Below, in pieces: positions 1 through 9,231 of a stretch of 64,000 bases of DNA (position 1 is the first letter of the stretch; each line of letters opens with the position of its first letter). Source of the stretch: Myxococcus eversor (GTDB lineage: Bacteria; Myxococcota; Myxococcia; Myxococcales; Myxococcaceae). The DNA lies in contig NZ_JAAIXY010000007.1 of the NCBI RefSeq assembly GCF_010894455.1, forward strand, positions 402,934-466,933, written 5' to 3'. Both the position numbers and the translations under genes were made by a program. Below the pieces are notes generated by a model. That model worked only from the letters and a program-made list of their open reading frames with translations. It was not told the DNA's origin and did no database searches.

Positions 1-6
1 CTCAGT

Positions 7-51
7 GGTCACCCAAAACCGGCCAATGAAGGTCCCCTGAAAACCGGCCAA
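7..51. repeat. tandem AAAACCGGCCAA repeats, possible IS21-type terminus
   Basis: Two copies of AAAACCGGCCAA at 15-26 and 40-51, each preceded by a GGTC(A/C)CC motif, give a tandem unit of about 24-25 bp. Short repeats containing an AAACCGGCCA core are, from memory, found in the termini of IS21-family elements. No transposase is visible to the right, so any element body would lie left of the window. The link to IS21 is inference. Confidence 0.35.
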
Positions 52-154
52 AGGGGAGGGCCGAGACGTTGACGCGCGGGTAGGACGTGGAGTCCGCCCG
101 GGGAATGGGCAACGTCTTGAGCGACGAGAAGCAGCAGCCGCCCATCCCCCCTGA

Positions 155-343
155 ACGCTTACGATTCGGACGCAGAACGACGACCTCGCCGAGGCCGCAG
201 CCCTGGTGCGGCAAGCTTGGCACGCGGGGCTGCAGGACCCCCAAGAGATCAAGAACGACCCGGACTTGAAGAAACTCAGGGATACGAAGGGGCTCATCGA
301 TGACCTGCTGTCCGCGCAGCCCGCGAGCTGTGGCACCTACTGA
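155..343 (+). pseudogene. C-terminal remnant of a larger protein, no start codon
   Basis: An open frame runs from just after an in-frame TGA at 152-154 to a TGA at 341-343. It has no usable start near its beginning, yet its translation looks protein-like: an Ala-rich helix (LAEAAALVRQAW) and then DPQEIKNDPDLKKLRDTKG. The DPDLKxLRD pattern resembles the end of TPR regions in bacterial Ser/Thr kinases and other TPR proteins. It lies directly right of the IS-like repeats, so a gene truncated by insertion or decay is the simplest reading. The parent family is not certain. Confidence 0.4.
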
Positions 344-401
344 TGTGGCGGCTTCGATGAGCTGGGGTGCCAGGTAGCTCTTGTGGATTTGGAGTCCGCC
401 G

Positions 402-767
402 ATGTCGAAAACAGCCGCCTGCCTCATCGCCATCGCGAGCTTTGTCGCGGGGACAATCGCAGCCATCCCCGCTCACGGATTGGCCCTGGACTCGTGGTTT
501 GGGCCCGCCCAAGTCGCCATTCTCAACCAAGACATTGAATTGGGCTATGGGAACCCCGAGGGAACCACCTGCCCAGGTTCCCGTGCCGGAGGCCTGCTCG
601 CGGGTACACCGCTCGTCATCCGCAAGCATGGGGCGGTAAAATTCATTGAATTGCGATTCGAATACACTGGGAAGGACCTGCCCGCGGCCTCAGACTTCCC
701 AACTCCTCCGCCGGGCCCGAACAAGATCCAGTGTGTGAACAGGCATTGGGGCCTGAACAGCCCCTGA
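402..767 (+). CDS. small exported hypothetical protein
   Basis: A 121-residue protein of unknown function. The ATG at 402 was chosen over an upstream in-frame one because GGAG sits 7 nt before it and it gives a clean Sec signal peptide (MSKTAACLIAIASF...) with likely cleavage after an Ala-rich segment near residue 28. The mature part has two Cys (in TTCPGSR and KIQCVNR) that could form a disulfide, and a segment KFIELRFEYTGKDLP that suggests a beta-rich fold. No family was recognised. It stands alone on this strand. Confidence 0.5.
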   Translation: MSKTAACLIAIASFVAGTIAAIPAHGLALDSWFGPAQVAILNQDIELGYGNPEGTTCPGSRAGGLLAGTPLVIRKHGAVKFIELRFEYTGKDLPAASDFPTPPPGPNKIQCVNRHWGLNSP

Positions 768-840
768 GCGGAACCGCCGCCTCGAGCCCTCGCACCCTCC
801 CCCTGCGCTCGGCAAGGCACCCCGTCGAGCCGGGCGATTC

Positions 841-1140
841 CTACTCCTTGAACGTTGGCGGCACCGGACGGGGGTCGCAGGCAATCCCCGGGCATCGCTT
901 ATTCTCCGAGCAGCTCCCGTCACAGCACTGAAAGTGCCCTGGAGGGCACACCGGGGCGCCGGCGTCCTCCTGTTTCAATTCGGGCCGGACCATCACCTCA
1001 CTCGATGCGTCCGGAGGTGGCGGCGGAGCGACCTCGCGCTTCAGCTCGTCCCCAGGCCCCCGGCACCCCAGCCCCACCAGCAACACCCCCGCCACCATCC
1101 ATCGTGCCCGACGCGGGCGCTGACTCGACTTCACGAACAT
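841..1140 (-). CDS. small Cys-rich lipoprotein
   Basis: A 99-residue predicted lipoprotein. Starting at the ATG at 1140 (MFVKSSQRPRR) gives a basic N-region, a hydrophobic core VAGVLLVGLG and a lipobox ending in Cys. The middle is Pro/acid-rich (APPPPPDASS), and the end is a compact Cys cluster (VCPPGHFQCCDGSCSENKRCPG) resembling small disulfide-rich modules of myxobacterial surface lipoproteins. Function is unknown. It converges with the small exported gene ending at 767. Confidence 0.6.
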   Translation of the reverse strand: MFVKSSQRPRRARWMVAGVLLVGLGCRGPGDELKREVAPPPPPDASSEVMVRPELKQEDAGAPVCPPGHFQCCDGSCSENKRCPGIACDPRPVPPTFKE

Positions 1141-1190
1141 CGCCGTCCTCCGTGTGTCCCGGGCCTTCCGCTCAACACGCGGCGGCCCTC

Positions 1191-1234
1191 TCAAAAACAA
1201 GGGGCGGCCCCGGAGACCTCCCGGGACCGCCCCT
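1191..1234 (-). terminator. intrinsic terminator of the M36 peptidase gene
   Basis: Read on the minus strand, about 45 nt past the stop of the M36 gene, a 14-bp GC stem (arms 1221-1234 and 1200-1213, one G.U pair) with a 7-nt loop is followed by a T-rich tail (TTGTTTTTG). This is a classic Rho-independent terminator. Confidence 0.8.
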
Positions 1235-1276
1235 CACACCTTCCGCTCCGACCTCAGGCCGAGGCCGGGCGATTCA

Positions 1277-4200
1277 CTAGCTCCTGCGACGACGGCGCAG
1301 CGCGAGCGCCAGCATGGCCAGGGCCGGCACCAACGCGCTGGTGGCACTGCCACCCGCGGCGTTGCAACCACCCTCGTCCGCCAGGTTCCGCACCGTCACC
1401 GACACTTCGACGGCGTCGCTCGTGCTCACGCCATCGCTGGCGCGGACACGGAAGAGCAGCACGGACGTCTCCGACACGTCGGGGGCCACGAAGGAGGCCT
1501 CCGCCTTGTCCGCATTCTGGATCTGCACGGACGGACCCGCGATCTGCGACCACGTGTACGTCAGCTCATCACCGTCGGCATCCGTGCCCGTGGCGCGCAT
1601 CTTCACGCCCGAGCCCTCGTGCACCGTGTAGCTGTTGTTCGCGGTGACCACCGGCTTGCGGTTGTCGCGCGTCACCGTGACGGTCACCGTGCTCGCCGCG
1701 CTGGCCTGACCATTGGCCGTCGCCACGAGGCTGAAGCGCAGCACCGCCGACGCCGTCGTCACATCCGGCGCCGTGAAGCTCGCGGTGGCCGTGTCCGCCC
1801 CCGTGAGCGCCACCGTCGGACCCTCGGTCTGCGTCCAGGCGTAGGTGATGTCCTCGCCGTCCGCATCCTCGGCGCTGCCCGACAGCGTCACCGCGGAGCG
1901 CGAGCTGACTTCCTGGTCCGTACCCGCGTTCGCCACCGGCGCGCGATCCACCTGACGAACGGTGATGGTGACCGTCGCGGGGGCACTCGAGCTGATGCCG
2001 TCATTCGCCACCAGGCGGAACGTGAAGGCCGTGTCCGCCGTCACCTCCGGAGGCGTGAACGTCGGAGTGGCGATGGTCGTGGAATCCAGCTCCACCGCCG
2101 GACCCGCCGTCTGGGTCCACGTGAAGCGGAGCGTCTCACCGTCCGCGTCCGTCGAACCCGACGCGTCGAGCGTGACGCTGCCGGAACGCTCGTCCACCGT
2201 CGTGGGGCCGCCATCCTGCACGCGGGCCACCGCGACCGGGAGGTTGTTCACGTTCGTCACCAGGACCTGCACCACCCTGGGCTGGCTGGAGTCCGTGCCA
2301 TCGCTGACCACGAGCTGGAACGTGAAGATGGTGTTCGCGGAAACAGACGCGCTGAAGCTCGGCGTGGCCGTGGTGGCGCCGTTGAGCGTCACCGCGGGGC
2401 CACCCACCTGGGTCCACGCATACGTCAGCGGGCTCGACGAGGAGCCATCCGGATCCACGCTCCCCGTGCCGTTGAGCGTGATGACCGTCGGGGTCCGCAC
2501 ACCACCAGCACCCACGATGACCTCCGCCACCGTCTGGGAAAGACCCGCCTCGGCCACCGGCGCCACGTTGCAGGCGGGAGCCGTGCCCGTGCCGGTATAC
2601 GTCTCCGCGACGCGCGAGGTGAACGGCGTCGTGTTGGTGATGCCCGTGACGCGGATGTCGTCGACATCCCAGCCATAGGCGCCCACGCCGCCGTCAGAGG
2701 CCTGACGGAACCGCACGCGGACCTGACGACCGGCGAACTGCTGACCGAAGTTGTAGGTCACCGCGTTGAACGCGGGGTAGCCCGCGCTCAGCTGCACGAA
2801 GGCAGGGAACCCACCCAGATACTCGTTCCCGGTATCGATGAGGTTGATGTTGGCGCCGGTCTCCGTCGTACCCGCGAACCAGTCGAGGTCGTACCAGTTG
2901 ATCCACGGGCCTTCATTCACGGAGAACTCGACGGCACCACCATCGAAGTGCACCCACGCACCACTGAGGTACGCGGACTCGAAGCTGAAGCGGTGGCGGA
3001 AGGACAGCACGAAGTTCTGCCCGGTCGCGACGCTGAACAAGGGCGAGGTCAGCCGCTTGTCCATGGCCGTCGCCTCGTTGGAGGCGTGCCAGTACTGAGC
3101 ACCCGGCCGCCCGTTGTCCCACAACGGCCGGTAGTTGAACGTCGACGCCACCCACGGCGTGCTCTGCGTGGAGACCGTGTCCGTGTTGGACGAGTTGGCG
3201 CGCTCGTCGTAGTTGACCGCGGTCTGGAACGCACGACTGGTGGAGCCTTCCACCAGGGTGTTCGGGAACGTCACGTTGAAGCCCAGCGTCGCCAGGCCAC
3301 CCGCCGCCGGAGCCGGAGCCGCCGTCAGCGAGACCGTCACGGAAGCAGTCGCGGTCGCACCCCGCGCGATGTTGCCGAAGTTGAGCGTGCCTCCGCTGGA
3401 GAACGCCGCCTCGACACCCTCGCTGGAACCCGCGAAGGCCGCGGTGGCCGTCAGGCCGCTGACCGCGTTGGCGCCCACGTTGCGCACCGTCACGTTGAAC
3501 CGGCCCGTCTCACCCGCGTCCAGCACGCCGTCCTTGTCACAGCCCGTGGCCGTGTCATCCAGGCTGATGCTGACGACCTCGAGCGTGTCGCCGGTCTGGT
3601 AGCTCTCCACCACGCCGATGTGGTCGGCGCTGTTGCGGTCCGCGACGCGCGCACCGAAGCCGGCGCCGCGCTTGGCGAAGGCGGCCAGGAAGCGCTGGTA
3701 GTCCGCGGGATCGTTCGCGGCGGCGGACGCCAGCACGGCGTCACGCGCCTCCAGGAACGTGGGGCTGACCGGCGTCGCCTTGTAGGCCGTCACCAGGTAG
3801 CGCTTCATCCGGTCCTGTGCCTCCGCGAACGGATGGGCGTTCAGCAGGCTCGCGTAGCACTCCCACAGCATCGTGGCCCAGACCTCGCCCGAGTTGTGGA
3901 CCTCGGCGTTGTTGCCACCCCCGCTGGTCGGGTGAGTGGTGGGAATGGCCGTGCCGTCCGCCATGTGGCGCAGCGTCAGGCCGTTCTTGGACATGTCCGT
4001 GCTGTAGGGAACGCGGCGGATGCCGAAGTAGTAGCCCTGGTTGCGACCACCGCTCTGGGTGTAGCCGGCCATGCCGTAGGTGCCCTGCCACTGATTGTTG
4101 CCAGGCTTGGTCACGTCTTCCGCGCGCACCGACAGCAGCATGGCGTGGAAGTCGCCCCAGCCCTCGCCCATGGAGCCGCCCTGGTTGTTCGTCAGACCCG

Positions 4201-6214
4201 AGCCGTTGCCGACGAGGCGGTTGGAGATGTAGTGCCCCCACTCGTGCGCGACGATCTCGTTGTCGAGCGTGCCGTCGCGGTCGAGGTCGGAGTTGCGGCG
4301 CATGCGGCCCGTGATGGGCGCCGTGGCCAGCGCCGTCCGCCAGGCATCACCGTCCGGCTTGGACACCAACAGCGAAGGGATGGTGATGGCGCGGTCGACA
4401 GCGACGTTCCCGCTCGCACCCATCGCTCCCAGCGCACCCGCGGCGCTGTTGGTGATGAAGACGGCCACCGCGCCCGCGTTCTGGGCGTTGAGGACCTTGA
4501 AGGCGAAGGAGCAGGAGCCTCGCTCGATGAGCGCGATCTTTCCGGTGAAGGGCTTCGTGCCACCGTACGGGTCAGCTCCGTTGGCATCCGCGCAGCCAAT
4601 CCGGTAGGCCAGCGTCTGCGCCTCGGTGGAGCCGGTGGGAGGCAGCGCGAACTGGCCCTCCAGGTTGAACACCGTCGGCCCGAAGGACGCGGTGTACGAG
4701 AGGTAGCTGCGCGCCAGCGGCGCCGGGTCGCTCACCGTGAGCTCCGCCACGCCGTCGAAGATGTACTGCTGCATGCGAGGACGGGCGCCGTCGGCCGGGG
4801 TCGCCATGTTGGCGTTGTTACGGCCGCCGGAGTCCTGAGCCTCCACGCGGAGGCTGTCGCCCTCCAGGCCACCGCGCCCGTAGTTGCTCATCTGGGCGTT
4901 GCCGGAGGCCTCGTCGAAGCCCGCGTCGTAGAACCAGTCGTGCAGGAAGTTGGTGATGTAGAACAGGTTCACCACGGAGGCCAGGCGCTGCGTCTCGTTC
5001 GCCGCGGGCGACCGGGTCAGGTCGTAGGTGTAGTCGAACCCACGGCCCGCCACGTCGCTCAGCGGCGCGCGCAGGTCGAAGCCCGGCTGGAAGCCGTCGC
5101 CACCCCCCAGGTCCGCGTACGCGTCGACGTTGTTGCCCGTCGTCGTCGTCGCGTTCGCCGGCAGCCACGGGTCATTGCGGCTGAACGGGAAGTTCTGCAG
5201 CGTCACCAGGTTGGACGGGACGTTCAGCGGCGCCTGGTAGCCATCCGGGACGCCCGTGGGGTGCGGCGTGGCCTCGGTGCCCTGAGGACCGTCGTGGGGC
5301 AGCAGGTTCACCGGGTCCGCCCACACGCGGTAGGTGAACTGCTCGGACTGGACCAGGCTGTGCTTGAGCAGCAGCGAGCCGTCGCGCGCGTCGATGACGT
5401 AGGCGGTGTACGAGGCGTCCGGGTTGGACGCCGGGCCCGCGTTGACCTCCACGTAGTACGCCGGCACCAGCCCGTCCGGCATCGGGAAGAGGACCTGCTT
5501 CGAGCGCGGCGCCTCACCCATGCCGTGCGTCGACATCAGGTTCGCATCCACCGTGTAGTGGCTGTAGTCGCCCTTCGCGCCCGCGGGCACCAGGGCCCGG
5601 GCGTCCAGCGGACTGCCCGTCATGTCCTGGAACGCGCGGGAGATGGCCTGCGGAGCCGAGACGCGGAAGGCCGACGCCTGGGCGTTGCGCTCGTCGTCCT
5701 GCTGGCGCGGCTGCAGGTAGCCGGAGATGGCCACCAGCTGCTGGCTGGCGTCCATGACGACCTTGACCTCGTTGCGGAACACCTCGATGCCGTTGACCCG
5801 ACGGCCGTAGGTCGCGACCACCGCGCCCGCGCCGTCCTTCGGCAGATGCACCGAGCGCAGCTCCGCGCTGTTCACCTCGGAGGCGCTCAGACGGTACAGG
5901 TCCGCGGCTCCCCGCAGGTGCTCACGCGCCGCGGTGTTCGCGCTGGCCTGCGTCAGCGGACGCGCGGCCTTCGACTGCTGCGGACCCGCGCTCAGGGAAC
6001 GCTCACTGAATACGAACGTGGGTACGCCGAGACGACCTTCTACGCTGTTGATGCGCAGGCCACGCTGGGACGCGGTGGCCGCGGACTGGGGCAGGGAGCG
6101 ATCCGCCGGCGAGAGGAGAAAGGCATCAACCGCGGCCTGCCTCGCGTGTGCCTGCGGGGACCACATCAGCACTGCGAGCACAGCGCTCACCGTGCCCATC
6201 CAAAGACGCTTCAT
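1277..6214 (-). CDS. secreted M36 (fungalysin) metallopeptidase with PKD-like repeats and MYXO-CTERM
   Basis: A 1645-residue exported zinc endopeptidase. Signal peptide at 1-25 (MKRLWMGTVSAVLAVLMW); FTP-type propeptide at about 60-170; catalytic region with HEWGH at H657-H661 (HExxH) and a downstream NSGEVWATMLWE segment typical of M36; a PA-like insert (about 500-620, IALIERGSCSF) before the active site. Next come a CARDB-like stretch (TGRFNVTVRNVG), a beta-sandwich ending GWDVDDIRVTG, and four PKD/cadherin-like repeats recognisable by VDPDG/TDADG and YAWTQ/FTWTQ. The tail GGCNAAGG, a hydrophobic helix and RRRRRS form a MYXO-CTERM signal, so the protein is probably Cys-processed and surface-anchored. 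GAGAGAGG precedes the ATG. It likely digests prey or matrix protein. Confidence 0.92.
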   Translation of the reverse strand: MKRLWMGTVSAVLAVLMWSPQAHARQAAVDAFLLSPADRSLPQSAATASQRGLRINSVEGRLGVPTFVFSERSLSAGPQQSKAARPLTQASANTAAREHLRGAADLYRLSASEVNSAELRSVHLPKDGAGAVVATYGRRVNGIEVFRNEVKVVMDASQQLVAISGYLQPRQQDDERNAQASAFRVSAPQAISRAFQDMTGSPLDARALVPAGAKGDYSHYTVDANLMSTHGMGEAPRSKQVLFPMPDGLVPAYYVEVNAGPASNPDASYTAYVIDARDGSLLLKHSLVQSEQFTYRVWADPVNLLPHDGPQGTEATPHPTGVPDGYQAPLNVPSNLVTLQNFPFSRNDPWLPANATTTTGNNVDAYADLGGGDGFQPGFDLRAPLSDVAGRGFDYTYDLTRSPAANETQRLASVVNLFYITNFLHDWFYDAGFDEASGNAQMSNYGRGGLEGDSLRVEAQDSGGRNNANMATPADGARPRMQQYIFDGVAELTVSDPAPLARSYLSYTASFGPTVFNLEGQFALPPTGSTEAQTLAYRIGCADANGADPYGGTKPFTGKIALIERGSCSFAFKVLNAQNAGAVAVFITNSAAGALGAMGASGNVAVDRAITIPSLLVSKPDGDAWRTALATAPITGRMRRNSDLDRDGTLDNEIVAHEWGHYISNRLVGNGSGLTNNQGGSMGEGWGDFHAMLLSVRAEDVTKPGNNQWQGTYGMAGYTQSGGRNQGYYFGIRRVPYSTDMSKNGLTLRHMADGTAIPTTHPTSGGGNNAEVHNSGEVWATMLWECYASLLNAHPFAEAQDRMKRYLVTAYKATPVSPTFLEARDAVLASAAANDPADYQRFLAAFAKRGAGFGARVADRNSADHIGVVESYQTGDTLEVVSISLDDTATGCDKDGVLDAGETGRFNVTVRNVGANAVSGLTATAAFAGSSEGVEAAFSSGGTLNFGNIARGATATASVTVSLTAAPAPAAGGLATLGFNVTFPNTLVEGSTSRAFQTAVNYDERANSSNTDTVSTQSTPWVASTFNYRPLWDNGRPGAQYWHASNEATAMDKRLTSPLFSVATGQNFVLSFRHRFSFESAYLSGAWVHFDGGAVEFSVNEGPWINWYDLDWFAGTTETGANINLIDTGNEYLGGFPAFVQLSAGYPAFNAVTYNFGQQFAGRQVRVRFRQASDGGVGAYGWDVDDIRVTGITNTTPFTSRVAETYTGTGTAPACNVAPVAEAGLSQTVAEVIVGAGGVRTPTVITLNGTGSVDPDGSSSSPLTYAWTQVGGPAVTLNGATTATPSFSASVSANTIFTFQLVVSDGTDSSQPRVVQVLVTNVNNLPVAVARVQDGGPTTVDERSGSVTLDASGSTDADGETLRFTWTQTAGPAVELDSTTIATPTFTPPEVTADTAFTFRLVANDGISSSAPATVTITVRQVDRAPVANAGTDQEVSSRSAVTLSGSAEDADGEDITYAWTQTEGPTVALTGADTATASFTAPDVTTASAVLRFSLVATANGQASAASTVTVTVTRDNRKPVVTANNSYTVHEGSGVKMRATGTDADGDELTYTWSQIAGPSVQIQNADKAEASFVAPDVSETSVLLFRVRASDGVSTSDAVEVSVTVRNLADEGGCNAAGGSATSALVPALAMLALALRRRRRS

Positions 6215-6437
6215 GAACGACGACCTCTCTCGGGTGGTGTTGAGAGCCCCACGCCGTCGGACGCCTGCTCGGCAAGGGCGTCCAGAGGTTATTGATTATT
6301 GCGTTTCCAACACAATAGCCCCCCGCAACTCGCCTGCCCCCCGCGCAAGAATACCGAGAATTGCCACGATTCCTGGCTGGCAATTCGGAGAAGGCAGACT
6401 ATTTGCCACACAGTTGCGTTCACTGCGAGGCCGTGCC

Positions 6438-7178
6438 TCAGCCAAATGGAGGGCGGGCGTTGTGGGCGATGACCAGCACTTCCTCGGGCCGGGCCTCCGC
6501 GCGCGCATACGTGAGGAGCGCGGCCAGGCCATCCGAGTGCTTGGGCCCGGCGGTCTCCAGCACCACTTCCTCGCGGTGCGGATGGAAGAGGTCGGCCTCG
6601 CCCAGGTTCTGCTCCATCCACCGGCGCCAGCCCGGCAGCGGCGCGCCCAGTGACGGCTGCAGGCCCACCACGTCATAGCCTTCCGGAGTGAAGGCGCGGT
6701 GCAGCCCCACCACCGTCGCGCCCGTGCCGAAGCCGCTCACCACCAGCCTCACCGTGGGGAATGACTCGCGCACGACGTCGCGCAGCTCACTGGCCCAGCC
6801 CTCCACGCACCCCACCAGCGCGCCGTTGGAGAGCTGACGAGGCCAGCACCATCCTTGACGCTCGTAGCCCAGTGCCACCTCCCAGGCCTCGGACAACCGG
6901 CGCACGGTTCGCACCTCACCGCCGAACCCCTGCCCTCGCAGGTAGGCGGCACCCGCCGTGTCCGTGAGCGCGAGCACCGGCAGCCCGCGCTCCTTGCCCA
7001 ACGCATCCAGCGCGAGCGACGACGAGGAGCCCGACAGCTCCACCAGGCCGCAGGCGCCCTCGGGCATCGTCTCCAGGTAGCGTGAGAACGTCAGATACTT
7101 GAGCCCGCCGGAGGGAAGCTCTCCTCCCCACAGCACCAACGGCCCATCGGGGGACAGCCGTGACAGGGGAAAGTGCAT
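6438..7178 (-). CDS. PLP-dependent fold-type II (cysteine synthase-like) protein, short
   Basis: A 246-residue protein resembling fold-type II PLP enzymes such as cysteine synthase or D-cysteine desulfhydrase. SGGLKYLTF near residue 27 matches the place of the Schiff-base lysine, SGSSSSLALDALGKERGL matches the asparagine/substrate loop, and GFGTGATVVGLHRAF matches the GTGGT phosphate-binding loop. It is shorter than the usual 300 or more residues, so the small domain may be trimmed. The ATG at 7178 begins the conserved part; the longer open frame upstream is Arg-rich shadow. The substrate is unknown. The gene is alone and transcribed away from the histidine kinase. Confidence 0.65.
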   Translation of the reverse strand: MHFPLSRLSPDGPLVLWGGELPSGGLKYLTFSRYLETMPEGACGLVELSGSSSSLALDALGKERGLPVLALTDTAGAAYLRGQGFGGEVRTVRRLSEAWEVALGYERQGWCWPRQLSNGALVGCVEGWASELRDVVRESFPTVRLVVSGFGTGATVVGLHRAFTPEGYDVVGLQPSLGAPLPGWRRWMEQNLGEADLFHPHREEVVLETAGPKHSDGLAALLTYARAEARPEEVLVIAHNARPPFG

Positions 7179-7401
7179 CAGCGGACCTCCCTTCGGTTGA
7201 GGCCCGCGTGGACACCTCGGGCCCACGGCTGAAGCTCGGCACCGTCTTGCCCTGGCGGCCAGTCCCCCTCCCCTTCCGCTGTCGCCCCGTGGACCGCGAG
7301 GCCGACCGTCCGCTGGCCCGGGACACTCGCCAGCCCTGGGGGGCGATGCGAAAGGTCTCCGAGGGCAGCGTCCTGTGCGATAGTCACCCTCAGCGAATCG
7401 C

Positions 7402-9231
7402 ATGTTGCGCAGGCTCCTTCCGACGCTCATCGCCCTGGGTTGCGGGCTCCTCGCCCTCGGATGGGGGCTGGTGAGCCTCCAACGTATCTTCACGCGCGAG
7501 CGCGAGGACGCGCACGCCCAGGTCCGCTCCCGCCGTGACGCACTGGCCCACGCGGCCACCGAGTCCCTGCGCCAGGTCCTCGCCCGCCACCTGGAGGAGC
7601 AGGTCTCCGCCCTCCACGCCGCCGTGGACAACCCGCTCGCCCCCGGCGAGGGCTTCTATCTCCAGTTCCGCGGCCAGCAGTTCCTCCCGCGCCTCACCCA
7701 TCCCCTGCCGGGCGAGGACATGCCCGCGCGCGCCCTCTACGAGATGCTCTCCGACCACCTCCGGGGCAGCGTCCACACGGAGGGCTGGGAGCCCCGGCTC
7801 GCACGACTGCGCGCGGCCGAGGCCGCCATGGTCGCCGGAGAGTCGTCGCGAGCCACCGCGCTGGTGGAGGAGCTGCTGCGGCACCACACCCGCCAGACGC
7901 TTCCCGCCGAGCAGGAGCTGCCGTTCCTGCTGCTCGCGGTGGAGCACCTGCAGCGCGGCCCCCACACCACGCCGCTCATCCGCGCCCTCTTGCGAGAGGG
8001 ACTCCCGGAGGAGTTCGGCGGCATCGGCCGGGGCGCGGGGTTGCAGCGGGATTTGCTGCGCGCGCGCTCCCGCTTCTCCCAGGCGGACTTCGATTTCCTC
8101 CAGTCGCGGATCCTCCGGCTGAGCGCCGCGCTGGGCGAGCCCACGCGCGACTTCCTGGAGCGCTCGCGCGAGGCGGGCGCGGGCATGCTCGTGATGCCCG
8201 AGAGCCTGGTGGAGCCCACCCTGTTGGGAGAGCAGTGGTACGTGGAGCCTCGCGGGGAGGTGCTGTACGGCATCGCCGTGGACATCCCCGCGCTGCTCGT
8301 CCCCATCACCCAGGACATGCGCACGCGAGGGCTCTTCGGCGCGGACGGAAAGGTGCGCCTGGTGGGGGACCGCCCGGCGATACCGGCGCGGGAGCTTCCG
8401 CTGCTCGTGGAGCTGCCCGAGTGGGCTCGCGCGGAGGTGGACATCGAAGCGCGCTATGGCCTGAAGACGCTGCTGGTGGCCGTGTGCGGCGCGCTCGCCG
8501 CGGCCATCGTCGCGCTGGCGCTGGTGTCGCAGCAGCGCAAGTACCGCTTCCTGGAGCTCAAGAGCGACTTCGTGGCCACCGTCTCCCACGAGCTGCGCAC
8601 GCCGCTGGCCTCCATCCGCCTGCTCGGCGAGACGCTGGAGCGCAAGCTGGCCCATACGCCCGAGGTCCGCGACTACCCGGCCCGCATCGTCCAGGCCGCC
8701 GACGGGCTCCACTTCCTGGTGGAGAACATCCTGTCGTTCAACCGCATCGACAAGGGGCGCTGGACGCTGCGCTCCTCGCGCGTGCGCCTGGAGGAGCTGG
8801 TCAACCCGCTGCGGGACGACCTGGCCTCGGCCACCTTCGTGCCGGTGGAGCTCACCACGGACATGGACGACGCTGAGCTGGAGGCGGACCCGTCCCTGTT
8901 GCGGCTGCTCTTCTCCAACCTGGGCCGCAACGCGTGCGCATACAACCAGCGCAGCCCCGTGCGCATCTCCGTGAGCGCCCGGGTGTTCGAGGGGCATGGC
9001 TGCACCATGCTCTTCCGCGACAACGGCGTGGGCATCCCCGAGTCCGAATGGGAGAACGTCTTCCAGGACTTCTATCGTTTGACGCCTCCCGGACAGGAGG
9101 TTCACGGCAGCGGGCTAGGCCTGGCGCTGTGCCGGAAAATCATGAAGCTGCACCATGGCGACATCCAGGTGGCCTCCTCCACACCCGAGGGGACCACGTT
9201 CGCGCTGACCTTCCACGAGCCGCGTCGATGA
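7402..9231 (+). CDS. membrane sensor histidine kinase
   Basis: A 609-residue two-component sensor. TM1 lies at about 5-27 (LLPTLIALGCGLLALGWGL), followed by a periplasmic sensor region of about 320 residues of no recognised family, and TM2 at about 353-374 (LLVAVCGALAAAIVALAL). No HAMP domain is evident. The HisKA motif VSHELRTPLASIRLL puts the phosphorylated His at 396. The ATPase domain shows the N box (LGRNACAYN), DNGVGIPESE and GSGLGLALC. Its stop overlaps the start of the response regulator (ATGA), so the two form a translationally coupled pair. The signal sensed cannot be told from sequence. Confidence 0.92.
   Translation: MLRRLLPTLIALGCGLLALGWGLVSLQRIFTREREDAHAQVRSRRDALAHAATESLRQVLARHLEEQVSALHAAVDNPLAPGEGFYLQFRGQQFLPRLTHPLPGEDMPARALYEMLSDHLRGSVHTEGWEPRLARLRAAEAAMVAGESSRATALVEELLRHHTRQTLPAEQELPFLLLAVEHLQRGPHTTPLIRALLREGLPEEFGGIGRGAGLQRDLLRARSRFSQADFDFLQSRILRLSAALGEPTRDFLERSREAGAGMLVMPESLVEPTLLGEQWYVEPRGEVLYGIAVDIPALLVPITQDMRTRGLFGADGKVRLVGDRPAIPARELPLLVELPEWARAEVDIEARYGLKTLLVAVCGALAAAIVALALVSQQRKYRFLELKSDFVATVSHELRTPLASIRLLGETLERKLAHTPEVRDYPARIVQAADGLHFLVENILSFNRIDKGRWTLRSSRVRLEELVNPLRDDLASATFVPVELTTDMDDAELEADPSLLRLLFSNLGRNACAYNQRSPVRISVSARVFEGHGCTMLFRDNGVGIPESEWENVFQDFYRLTPPGQEVHGSGLGLALCRKIMKLHHGDIQVASSTPEGTTFALTFHEPRR

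Noticed and set aside
1154..6295. A 1713-codon open frame on the plus strand
   Set aside because: It is antisense to the M36 peptidase, consists of Arg/His/Ala/Val-rich low-complexity translation and has no domains; long antisense frames are normal at this GC content.
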